Shown here in pieces: positions 51,926-59,360 of a stretch of 64,000 nt of DNA. The position numbers and the translations under genes were made by a program. The stretch covers positions 245,370-309,369 of the forward strand of contig NZ_BOMN01000041.1 in assembly GCF_016862215.1 (NCBI RefSeq). Direction: 5' to 3'. The stretch is from Winogradskya humida (GTDB taxonomy: Bacteria; Actinomycetota; Actinomycetes; Mycobacteriales; Micromonosporaceae). The notes below the pieces were generated by a model. That model saw nothing but the letters and a program-made list of their open reading frames with translations, was not told the DNA's origin and ran no database searches. Numbering within the stretch: position 1 is the first letter of the stretch; every line of letters starts with the position of its first letter.

Positions 51926-52465
51926 ATGTGGTGGGTAACGGGTGCGGTCGTGGTGGTGGCGCTTCTGGCTACCTACCTCGCCTGGACCGCGCACCGCGTG
52001 GAGCGGGTTCACGTCCGCGCTCAGTCCGCCTCCCGGGCCCTCGACGCGCATCTGCTGCGCCGGGCGGCAGCCGCGGCGGTGGTCGCCGAGCAGACGGATT
52101 CCGTCGAGCTCTACGCGGCTGCCCGGCTGGCCCTCGACGCCGATGACGACGAGCGTGAGGCCGCCGAGAACGACCTCACCCGCCAGCTCAAGGCCGCGGC
52201 GCTGACCGGTGCCGACCCGGCCACCCGCACGCTGGTGCAGACCAGCCGGCGGGTCGTGCTGGCCCGCCAGGTGCACACCGACCTGGTCCGCGACGCGCTG
52301 ACCGCCCGGCGCCGTCCCCTGGTGCGGATGCTGGGGATGGCCCGTCGTTACGAGCAGCCGCGCTACTTCGAGATGGTCGATCCGACGCTGGTCTCCGCGC
52401 CGGCTGTCACCCAGCGTGCCTCCGCTTCCTCCGCCGAGGCCGGGCTGGCGCTGAAGGCCACCTAG
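51926..52465 (+). CDS. Membrane-anchored helical protein
   Basis: 179 aa. One N-terminal helix WVTGAVVVVALLATYLAWTAHRVERVHVR, then a cytoplasmic or external all-helical part rich in Ala/Arg/Glu (ENDLTRQLKAAALTGADPATRTLVQTSRRVVLARQVHTDLVRDAL). It sits between pimA and pdxS in the backbone. The family is not recognised. Confidence 0.7.
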   Translation: MWWVTGAVVVVALLATYLAWTAHRVERVHVRAQSASRALDAHLLRRAAAAAVVAEQTDSVELYAAARLALDADDDEREAAENDLTRQLKAAALTGADPATRTLVQTSRRVVLARQVHTDLVRDALTARRRPLVRMLGMARRYEQPRYFEMVDPTLVSAPAVTQRASASSAEAGLALKAT

Positions 52466-52551
52466 GGGTCGATTGGCCATCGGTGGCACCCGTCCCCCGG
52501 CCTAAAATTCGGCTGTCTCGCGTTTACATCCCTGTGAGGAGTCGATTCACC

Positions 52552-53448
52552 GTGTCCGAGAGCCGAACCACCACCGGTACCGCCCGCGTGAAGCGCGGCA
52601 TGGCCGAGATGCTCAAGGGCGGTGTGATCATGGACGTGGTCACCGCTGAGCAGGCCAAGATCGCCGAGGACGCGGGCGCCGTCGCCGTCATGGCCCTCGA
52701 GCGGGTCCCCGCCGACATCCGCGCCCAGGGCGGCGTGTCCCGGATGAGCGACCCCGACATGATCGACGGCATCATCGCCGCCGTGTCGATCCCGGTCATG
52801 GCGAAGGCCCGCATCGGTCACTTCGTCGAGGCCCAGGTGCTGCAGTCGCTCGGCGTCGACTACATCGACGAGTCCGAGGTGCTGACCCCGGCCGACTACG
52901 CCAACCACATCGACAAGTGGGCCTTCACCGCCCCGTTCGTGTGCGGCGCCACCAACCTAGGCGAGGCCCTGCGTCGCATCACCGAGGGTGCGGCCATGAT
53001 CCGCTCCAAGGGCGAGGCCGGCACGGGTGACGTCTCCAACGCCACCACCCACATGCGCACCATCCGCGGCGAGATCCGCCGGCTCACCTCCCTGCCCGAG
53101 GACGAGCTGTTCGTCGCGGCGAAGGAGCTGCAGGCGCCGTACGACCTGGTCAAGGAGGTCGCCGAGGCCGGCAAGCTGCCCGTGGTCATGTTCACCGCCG
53201 GCGGCATCGCCACCCCCGCCGACGCGGCCATGATGATGCAGCTCGGCGCCGAGGGTGTCTTCGTCGGCTCGGGCATCTTCAAGTCCGGCAACCCGGCCCA
53301 GCGCGCCGCGGCGATCGTCAAGGCCGTCACGTTCCACGACGACCCCGACGTGATCGCCAAGGTCTCCCGCGGCCTGGGAGAGGCCATGGTCGGCATCAAC
53401 GTCGAGGAGATCCCCCAGCCGCACCGCCTCGCCGAGCGTGGCTGGTGA
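52552..53448 (+). CDS. pdxS: Pyridoxal 5'-phosphate synthase, PdxS subunit
   Basis: 298 aa TIM barrel. Schiff-base lysine in PVMAKARIGHFVEAQVL, the second lysine in IRSKGEAGTGDV and TPADYANHIDKWAFTAPFVCG are intact. With PdxT it builds PLP from ribose 5-phosphate, glyceraldehyde 3-phosphate and ammonia. GTG 52552 follows TGAGGAG. The stop overlaps the pdxT start (GTGA). Confidence 0.97.
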   Translation: MSESRTTTGTARVKRGMAEMLKGGVIMDVVTAEQAKIAEDAGAVAVMALERVPADIRAQGGVSRMSDPDMIDGIIAAVSIPVMAKARIGHFVEAQVLQSLGVDYIDESEVLTPADYANHIDKWAFTAPFVCGATNLGEALRRITEGAAMIRSKGEAGTGDVSNATTHMRTIRGEIRRLTSLPEDELFVAAKELQAPYDLVKEVAEAGKLPVVMFTAGGIATPADAAMMMQLGAEGVFVGSGIFKSGNPAQRAAAIVKAVTFHDDPDVIAKVSRGLGEAMVGINVEEIPQPHRLAERGW

Positions 53449-54050
53449 ACATCGGTGTCCTCGCCCTGCAAGGTGACGTCCGTGAGCACCTGGCCGCGCT
53501 GACCGGGAGCGACGTCCTCGCCCGCCCGATCCGCCGCCCGTCGGAGCTCGACGACGTCGACGCACTGGTGATCCCCGGCGGCGAGTCCACCACCATGAGC
53601 AACCTGGCCATCACGTTCGGCCTGCTCGACCCGATCCGCAAGCGCATCGACGACGGCATGCCCGTCTACGGCTCCTGCGCCGGCATGATCATGCTCGCCA
53701 CCACGGTCCTCGACGGCCGCCCCGACCAGGAATCCTTCGCCGGCATCGACATGACCGTGCGCCGCAACGCGTTCGGCCGGCAGATCGACTCCTTCGAGGC
53801 GCCCGTCCGCATCGAGGACGTCGAGGGCGACGATTTTCACGCCGTCTTCATCCGCGCGCCATGGGTCGAACACACCGGCCCCGGCGTCCGGGTGCTGGGC
53901 CGCGTAACCGAAGGACCCGCCGCCGGTAGGATTGTCGCCGTTCGGCAGGGGAACCTGCTCGCCACGGCATTCCACCCGGAGCTGACCGGAGATCTCCGCG
54001 TTCACCGGTACTTCGTCGAGCTGGTCCGCCAGGCCCAAGACGCACGGTAG
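53445..54050 (+). CDS. pdxT: Pyridoxal 5'-phosphate synthase glutaminase subunit
   Basis: 201 aa class I glutaminase. VIPGGESTTMSNLA, catalytic Cys in VYGSCAGMIML and the His-Glu pair in ATAFHPELTGDLRVH are present. It supplies ammonia to PdxS. Coupled to pdxS by a four-base overlap. Confidence 0.97.
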   Translation: MNIGVLALQGDVREHLAALTGSDVLARPIRRPSELDDVDALVIPGGESTTMSNLAITFGLLDPIRKRIDDGMPVYGSCAGMIMLATTVLDGRPDQESFAGIDMTVRRNAFGRQIDSFEAPVRIEDVEGDDFHAVFIRAPWVEHTGPGVRVLGRVTEGPAAGRIVAVRQGNLLATAFHPELTGDLRVHRYFVELVRQAQDAR

Positions 54051-54068
54051 CGATTCACGGAGGTTTGC

Positions 54069-54821
54069 ATGTCCGGCCACTCCAAATGGGCGACGACCAA
54101 GCACAAGAAAGCGGTCGTCGACGCCAAGCGCGGCAAGATGTTCGCCAAGCTGATCAAGAACATCGAGGTCGCGGCGCGCACCGGCGGCGGCGACCCGGCC
54201 GGCAACCCCACCCTCTTCGACGCCATCCAGAAGGCCAAGAAGAGCTCTGTCCCCAACAACAACATCGACAACGCGGTCAAGCGCGGCTCCGGCCTCGAAG
54301 CCGGCGGCGCCGACTGGCAGACGATCATGTATGAGGGCTACGGCCCCAACGGCGTCGCCCTGCTCATCGAATGCCTCACCGACAACCGCAACCGCGCGGC
54401 CACCGAGGTCCGCACGGCCCTGACCCGCAACGGCGGCACCTTCGCCGACGCGGGCTCGGTCTCCTACCTCTTCAACCGCAAGGGCGTCATCCTCGTCCCC
54501 AAGGGCACCCTCACCGAGGACGACCTCATGATGGCCGCCCTCGAAGCCGGCGCCGACGAGATCAACGACCTCGGCGACTCCTTCGAGATCGTCAGCGAAC
54601 CCACCGACCTGGTCGCGGTCCGCACCGCCCTCCAGGACGCCGGCATCGACTACGACTCCGCCGAATCCTCCCTCATCCCCACGATGACGGTCCCGGTCGA
54701 CGAGGAAGCCGCCCGCAAGGTCCTCAAACTCATCGACGTCCTCGAGGACTCCGACGACGTCCAGAACATCTACGCCAACTTCGACATCCCCGACGACGTC
54801 CTCGCAGCCCTTGACGAGTGA
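54069..54821 (+). CDS. yebC: YebC/PmpR-family protein
   Basis: 250 aa. Start MSGHSKWATTKHKKAVVDAKRGKMFAKLIKNIEVAAR, central YEGYGPNGVALLIECLTDNRNR and an acidic C-terminal domain are the family hallmarks. YebC proteins act as transcription regulators or, as more recently shown, aid translation of proline stretches. GGAGG precedes the ATG. It ends the pdx segment; the conserved partner ruvC lies beyond an inserted block. Confidence 0.95.
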   Translation: MSGHSKWATTKHKKAVVDAKRGKMFAKLIKNIEVAARTGGGDPAGNPTLFDAIQKAKKSSVPNNNIDNAVKRGSGLEAGGADWQTIMYEGYGPNGVALLIECLTDNRNRAATEVRTALTRNGGTFADAGSVSYLFNRKGVILVPKGTLTEDDLMMAALEAGADEINDLGDSFEIVSEPTDLVAVRTALQDAGIDYDSAESSLIPTMTVPVDEEAARKVLKLIDVLEDSDDVQNIYANFDIPDDVLAALDE

Positions 54822-54852
54822 CATGTTGATGCATGACGAGTAGGGTGAGGAG

Positions 54853-55404
54853 ATGCTTGCCGTTATGGGCTTGAATTTACCCCCGATCGAGGAACTCGAT
54901 GTCGAGGATCTCCTTACCCTGCCCAAGGGCTACCGCTATGAGCTGCACGAGGGAAACCTTGTCATCATGACGCCATCGACCTACTGGCATAAGGTGATGG
55001 TGCGAAGGTTCGTGCAAATGCTTCTTGCTGCCGGCGCCGAGGCTTTGCAGGATCCGGGCATCCGGAGCAATCGTCCGCGTGACAACCGATTGCCCGATTT
55101 TGGTGTTATCGACGTCCTGCCTCCGGACTTCGATGAGGTCTCCAATCTGCCCGGGTCGGCGTTTCTGCTGGTGGGCGAAGTCGTGTCAGAGAATTCGCTC
55201 AACGGCGAATTCACCGACAAAATGGCCTGGTATGCCGAGCAGGGCATCCCGGAGTACTGGATCGTCGAGCGCACCTCTGACCGTGCGAAGCATGACGCTC
55301 TCGTTCATATCCACCTTTTGTCGTTCTCTGGTGGCAAGGCTGCCTACGTGTGCGAGCGCAGCCTGCTCCTTTCCGTGCTGGAAGCTGAGTATCAGGCCCG
55401 GTAG
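54853..55404 (+). CDS. Uma2-family PD-(D/E)XK nuclease-like protein
   Basis: 183 aa. The Uma2/DUF820 pattern: PKGYRYELHEGNLVIMTPSTYWHKVMVRRF, LPDFGVIDVLPP, FLLVGEVVSENS and DKMAWYAEQGIPEYWIVE, keeping the acidic residues and Lys of the restriction-like fold. These proteins are numerous in actinomycetes and cyanobacteria; their function is unknown. GC is lower than in the backbone. TAGGGT followed by GAGGAG directly before the ATG gives either a leaderless or a minimal-leader start. It has its own terminator. Confidence 0.88.
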   Translation: MLAVMGLNLPPIEELDVEDLLTLPKGYRYELHEGNLVIMTPSTYWHKVMVRRFVQMLLAAGAEALQDPGIRSNRPRDNRLPDFGVIDVLPPDFDEVSNLPGSAFLLVGEVVSENSLNGEFTDKMAWYAEQGIPEYWIVERTSDRAKHDALVHIHLLSFSGGKAAYVCERSLLLSVLEAEYQAR

Positions 55405-55415
55405 CTGATGGCTGG

Positions 55416-55450
55416 ACGAAGGGGCTGAGCATGCTGCTCAGTCCCTTCGT
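55416..55450 (+). terminator. Intrinsic terminator of the Uma2 gene
   Basis: ACGAAGGG and CTGAGCA pair with TGCTCAG and CCCTTCGT across one G-T step, then TTATG. It separates the Uma2 gene from the small gene at 55505. Confidence 0.8.
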
Positions 55451-55504
55451 TATGTCCAATCTTGACTCGTGACATCCTGTCATTCGACCACTAAAGTTCG
55501 GGGC

Positions 55505-55783
55505 GTGGTCGAGATTGCGGTTGATGAGAAGCGTCGGGCTGCGATCGAGTTGGCGCGCGAGATGCTGGCCGACGGGCGGCTGGAGTTCAGGGTGCGTCGC
55601 TCGCTCGACGGGGAACTGCTCGATGAAGCGCAGCGGCAGATCTCCGCTGCCTCCCCTGAGCTGGCAATCTCCGAGGCGCTCCGGCGTCTCGTCGAGGAAG
55701 GGCATGAGAAGCGTCGCGCCGCACGTCGGCGGCTTGAGCAGATGTATGACAAACGGGACGGTCAGCTGCCCGCCGACGCTTGA
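55505..55783 (+). CDS. Small charged helical protein, probably leaderless
   Basis: 92 aa from GTG 55505; TAAAGT at 55492-55497 ends seven bases before it. Highly charged and helical (VDEKRRAAIELAREMLADGRLEF, LDEAQRQISAASPELAISEALRRLVEEGHEKRRAARRRLEQMY), resembling in size and charge an antitoxin or DNA-binding partner, but no toxin gene is next to it. Its end overlaps the opposing sigma-like membrane gene by 22 bases. Function unknown. Confidence 0.5.
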   Translation: MVEIAVDEKRRAAIELAREMLADGRLEFRVRRSLDGELLDEAQRQISAASPELAISEALRRLVEEGHEKRRAARRRLEQMYDKRDGQLPADA

Positions 55784-56289
55784 ATGAAGAACTGGACCAT
55801 GGCGATGAAGAGCAGCAGGCTGGTGGCGGCTACTCGGGCGTAGCGGCGCCAGATGAAGTGGCGGTAGGCGTGGAGCCAGGCGATTTCTGCTTCTGCGACG
55901 ACGCCGAGCTCTTCGCGTACGGTGCTGGGGATTAAAAGCGCGAGCCGCTGTGCCACCGAGACCCCGGCAATGGCTTTGTATGTGCGCTGATAGGCCGTGA
56001 CCTCGACCGGGTAGAGCTGTTCCTCGCGCCAGTGTCTGGTCCGTATGGCCAGGCGGCGCTGGAGGTAGTCGACCCGGGCGTCGCGGCCCTGGAGGCGGGA
56101 TTTCCAGTGCAGGCGGCGCCAGTGGCCGGCCAGGTCCGTGAGGGTGTCCACGGTCAGCGAGCGAGCGGCAGTGTGGTCTCCGCCCGTGAGCCGGGCCGCC
56201 TGGAGTTCGAGCAGGTCCAGGCGGGCTGCCACGAACTCTCTGTAGTCCGGTGGCGGCTCGTCGTTCATCGGTGGGAACAGATAGGCCAC
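55762..56289 (-). CDS. Membrane protein with sigma-region-2-like N-terminus
   Basis: About 175 aa from GTG 56289, with GGAAG just upstream; ATG 56268 is the alternative. Residues about 15-60 (YREFVAARLDLLELQAARLTGGDHTAARSLTVDTLTDLAGHWRRL) line up with region 2 of the two SigE-type sigma factors in this window (EFAAARLPALLRYAMLLTGDH). Region 4 is absent; instead a helical part leads to a C-terminal membrane helix VAATSLLLFIAMVQFFIQ. It may bind core polymerase or an anti-sigma factor at the membrane; this is inferred from similarity seen by eye. Divergent from ruvC. Confidence 0.65.
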   Translation of the reverse strand: MAYLFPPMNDEPPPDYREFVAARLDLLELQAARLTGGDHTAARSLTVDTLTDLAGHWRRLHWKSRLQGRDARVDYLQRRLAIRTRHWREEQLYPVEVTAYQRTYKAIAGVSVAQRLALLIPSTVREELGVVAEAEIAWLHAYRHFIWRRYARVAATSLLLFIAMVQFFIQASAGS

Positions 56290-56372
56290 GTCTTCCAGGG
56301 TTATGTGAGGCCGGTCACAACGCAAGCTTCTGTCCGGTGTGTGTCGGCTGCTGGTGTGCGGGGGCGGCGTAA

Positions 56373-56395
56373 TAGGGTGTCGAACACACGTCCGA
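56373..56395 (+). promoter_or_regulatory. ruvCAB promoter with SOS (LexA) box
   Basis: TAGGGT at 56373-56378 is a good -10. Directly after it, TCGAACACACGTCCGA (56380-56395) matches the actinobacterial LexA box TCGAAC-N4-GTTCGA at all but one base, placing the operator over the transcript start. This predicts DNA-damage induction of ruvCAB. Confidence 0.7.
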
Positions 56396-56409
56396 TCGAG
56401 GGGGGCAAT

Positions 56410-56955
56410 GTGCGGGTGCTCGGCATCGACCCCGGTCTGACCCGGTGCGGGGTCGGGGTGGTCGAGGGGCAGCCTGGGCGGCCCTGCAAGCTGATCGGCT
56501 ACTACGTCGTCTACACCGAGCCCGACGAGGACATCGCGCTGCGACTGTTGCACCTCGACAAGTCGCTGGGGGAGCTCGTCGCGGAGCACAAGCCGGACAG
56601 CGTCGCTGTTGAGCGGGTGTTCAGCCAGCACAACACGCAGACGATCACCGGCACCGCGCAGGCCAGCGGGATCGGCATCCTGGCGGGGGCGCGGGCCGGG
56701 TTGCCCGTGCAGACCTACACGCCCAGTGAGGTCAAGGCCGCCGTCACCGGGTCCGGCACAGCGGGCAAGGCTCAGGTGACCAGCATGGTCACCCGGTTGC
56801 TCAGCCTGGACGGCCCGCCCCGCCCCGCGGACGCCGCCGACGCCTTGGCTATCGCCATCTGCCACATCTGGCGTGGTGGGACCCGCAGCCTTCTGCAGGC
56901 AGCCGCGGTCAAAGCCGCCACCGCACGCAAACCGCGCAGGACAGGAGCCCGTTGA
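56410..56955 (+). CDS. ruvC: Holliday junction resolvase RuvC
   Basis: 181 aa. The acidic catalytic residues lie in VLGIDPGLTRCGVG, VAVERVFSQHNTQTI and ADAADALAIAICH. It cuts Holliday junctions moved by RuvAB. GTG 56410 follows GAGGGGGC. It ends by overlapping the ruvA start by one base (TGATG). Confidence 0.96.
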   Translation: MRVLGIDPGLTRCGVGVVEGQPGRPCKLIGYYVVYTEPDEDIALRLLHLDKSLGELVAEHKPDSVAVERVFSQHNTQTITGTAQASGIGILAGARAGLPVQTYTPSEVKAAVTGSGTAGKAQVTSMVTRLLSLDGPPRPADAADALAIAICHIWRGGTRSLLQAAAVKAATARKPRRTGAR

Positions 56956-57560
56956 TGATCGCCAGCGTGCGTGGCGTGGTCGCCGCGATCTCCCCGGACA
57001 GCGTTGTGATCGAGGTCGGCGGCGTCGGCCTGTCGATGCACTGCGCGCCCGGGACGCTCGCCTCGTTGAAGGCCGGCACCGAGGCGCGGCTCGCGACCAG
57101 CCTCGTCGTCCGGGAGGACTCGCTGACCCTCTACGGGTTCGCCGACGACGAGGAGAAGCAGCTGTTCGAGCTGCTGCAGACCGCGAGCGGGGTCGGGCCG
57201 CGGCTGGCCCAGGCCGTGCTCGCCGTCCACCAGCCCGAGGCGATCCGGCGCGCTATCTCCTCCGGGGACCTCACCGCGCTGACCCGGGTGCCCGGTATCG
57301 GCAAGAAGGGCGCCGAGCGGCTGGTCCTGGAGCTGCGGGACAAGATCGGTGCCGTCTCCACCGGTGCCGACGGGGTGGCCGGGTCGCTCAGCGGTGGCTG
57401 GCAGGAGCAGGTGCGCCAGGGTGTCATCGCGCTCGGCTGGTCCACGCAGCAGGCCGACCAGGCCGTCGTCGCCGTCGCGGAGTCGCTCGACGGCGGTGAG
57501 ACACCGCCGGTCCCGATCCTGCTGCGGCAGGCCATCCGGCTGCTGGGTCGCGCGCGATGA
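56955..57560 (+). CDS. ruvA: Holliday junction branch-migration protein RuvA
   Basis: 201 aa: an N-terminal OB fold (MIASVRGVVAAISPDSVVIEVGGVGL), helix-hairpin-helix motifs (TASGVGPRLAQAVL, TRVPGIGKKGAERLVLEL) and a C-terminal RuvB-contact domain. A TTG at 56952 would add one residue and is less likely. Coupled to ruvC and ruvB. Confidence 0.96.
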   Translation: MIASVRGVVAAISPDSVVIEVGGVGLSMHCAPGTLASLKAGTEARLATSLVVREDSLTLYGFADDEEKQLFELLQTASGVGPRLAQAVLAVHQPEAIRRAISSGDLTALTRVPGIGKKGAERLVLELRDKIGAVSTGADGVAGSLSGGWQEQVRQGVIALGWSTQQADQAVVAVAESLDGGETPPVPILLRQAIRLLGRAR

Positions 57561-58615
57561 CCGACGAGGTCGTCTCCCCGTTCGCCGAGGACGAGGATCT
57601 GGACGCGGAGGCCAGTGTCCGGCCGCGCCGCCTGGCGGACTTCATCGCGCAGCATCGCGTACGAGATCAGCTCGATCTTTTGTTGAAGGGTGCGATGGGC
57701 CGGGGCACCCCGCCCGACCACATCCTGCTCTCCGGCCCGCCCGGCCTCGGTAAGACCACGCTGGCGAACATCGTGGCGGCGGAGCTGGGGACCGCGATCC
57801 GGACCACGAGCGGGCCGGTCATCGAGCGCTCGGGTGACCTCGCGGCGATCCTGACCAGCCTGGCCGAGGGCGACGTCCTGTTCATCGACGAGATCCACCG
57901 CATCGCGAAGCCCGCCGAGGAGCTGCTCTACAGCGCGATGGAGGACTTCCGGGTCGACGTGGTGGTCGGCAAGGGGCCCGGCGCGACCGCGATCCCGCTC
58001 GACGTGGAGCCGTTCACGCTGGTCGGGGCGACCACGCGGGCCGGGCTGCTCTCCGGCCCGATGCGCGACCGGTTCGGGTTCGTGGCGCATCTCGACTTCT
58101 ACTCGCCGGCCGACCTGGACTCGCTGCTGCACCGGTCGGCGCGCATCCTCGGGGTGCCGATCACGGCTGAGGGGGCCGCTGAGGTCGCCGGCCGGTCGCG
58201 GGGCACACCGCGTATCGCCAACCGGTTGCTGCGCCGGGTGCGGGACTACGCCGAGGTGCGTGGCGACGGGATCGTCGACCACGACACCGCCAAGGCCGCG
58301 CTCAAGGTCTACGACGTCGACCAGCTGGGCCTCGACCGGCTCGACCGGGCCGTGCTGCGGGCGCTCATCGAGTCGTTCCGGGGCGGGCCGGTCGGTCTTT
58401 CCACGCTGGCCGTCGCGGTGGGGGAGCAGTCCGACACCGTCGAGGAGGTGTGCGAGCCGTTCCTCGTGCGGGCGGGGCTGCTGGCGCGTACGCCCCGGGG
58501 CCGGGTGGCCACCGACGCGGGCTGGCTGCACCTCGGGAAGACGCCGCCGGAGGGCCGGGGGATCGCCGCTCAGCTACCCGACCTGTTCACGCGTGCGGAA
58601 AATACCTCTCCGTAA
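57557..58615 (+). CDS. ruvB: Holliday junction helicase motor RuvB
   Basis: 352 aa. Walker A GPPGLGKTTLANI, Walker B LFIDEIHR, sensor 1 GATTRAGLLSGPMRDRFGF and an arginine finger in this segment, then a winged-helix end. ATGA overlap with ruvA. The end of the operon shows no clear hairpin before yajC. Confidence 0.97.
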   Translation: MTDEVVSPFAEDEDLDAEASVRPRRLADFIAQHRVRDQLDLLLKGAMGRGTPPDHILLSGPPGLGKTTLANIVAAELGTAIRTTSGPVIERSGDLAAILTSLAEGDVLFIDEIHRIAKPAEELLYSAMEDFRVDVVVGKGPGATAIPLDVEPFTLVGATTRAGLLSGPMRDRFGFVAHLDFYSPADLDSLLHRSARILGVPITAEGAAEVAGRSRGTPRIANRLLRRVRDYAEVRGDGIVDHDTAKAALKVYDVDQLGLDRLDRAVLRALIESFRGGPVGLSTLAVAVGEQSDTVEEVCEPFLVRAGLLARTPRGRVATDAGWLHLGKTPPEGRGIAAQLPDLFTRAENTSP

Positions 58616-58721
58616 TGTGAACGTGACGTGTGCCGCGTCCCGACTTCCCAGATTCAGGGATTAGACTCGCCGCGCCGTGCGCCTTCAGCCGCGGTGAAGG
58701 CCCCACGGAAGGTTTCACTTC

Positions 58722-59132
58722 GTGTTCTCAGTAGTAGCAGCAGCGGAGGGCGGCGGCGGTAGCTTCGCGCCCCTGCTCCTTATCGTCCTGCTCTTCGGCG
58801 TCATGTACTTCATGATGATCCGCCCGCAGCAGAAGCGTCGCCGCGAGGCGCAGTCCATGCAGTCGGCGCTGGGTCCCGGCGACGAGATCGTGACCATCGG
58901 CGGCCTGCACGCCACGGTCGTCGAGGTCGGCGATGACGTCGTGACCGTCGAGATCTACCCCGGCGTCAACGCCCGCTACGCCCGTCCGGCGATCGCCCGG
59001 GTGGTGAAGCAGGAGTCGGCCGTGGCCGAGGAGCCCGTTGTCGAGGAGACCGTGGCCGAGGAGTCCGTCGTCCCCGCCGACGACGAGCCGATCCAGAGCC
59101 CGGTCGTCGAGACGCGCAAGTCCAAGGACTGA
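58722..59132 (+). CDS. yajC: Preprotein translocase accessory subunit YajC
   Basis: 136 aa. One membrane helix LLLIVLLFGVMYFMMIRPQQKRRRE and the conserved GDEIVTIGGLHATVVEV; the tail is acidic and repetitive (VAEEPVVEETVAEESVV). It works with SecDF. GTG 58722; TAGACT at about 58663 is a likely -10. Confidence 0.93.
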   Translation: MFSVVAAAEGGGGSFAPLLLIVLLFGVMYFMMIRPQQKRRREAQSMQSALGPGDEIVTIGGLHATVVEVGDDVVTVEIYPGVNARYARPAIARVVKQESAVAEEPVVEETVAEESVVPADDEPIQSPVVETRKSKD

Positions 59133-59145
59133 TCCGTTTCGTTGC

Positions 59146-59167
59146 GGCCCGCCGGTCCTGGCGGGCC
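59146..59167 (+). terminator. GC-rich stem-loop between yajC and secD
   Basis: GGCCCGCC and GGCGGGCC with a six-base loop and no U-tract. It may be a weak terminator or attenuator. The rest of the 228-base gap holds an AT-rich spot (GTTGTGAATAATCG near 59235) that could be a secD promoter; no gene is seen. Confidence 0.5.
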
Positions 59168-59360
59168 ACGGCGTTGCCTGTTCGAGACGTACGCTACGGG
59201 CCGCGGGCGGGAAAACTCCCCAAGCGGCCCATTGTTGTGAATAATCGTCGCCGGGCAAAACGGCCGGAACTTCGCGTCCGGTCCGACACCGCCTGCCTTC
59301 CCCGATCCCCACCTGCCGCCGCGCTCCCGCGGCAGCCCCAGCACGAGGAGTTCGAAAGAC

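Noticed and set aside
50237..52489. A 750-codon minus-strand frame opposite the PIM acyltransferase and pimA
   Set aside because: Low-information composition without motifs, crossing three real plus-strand genes.
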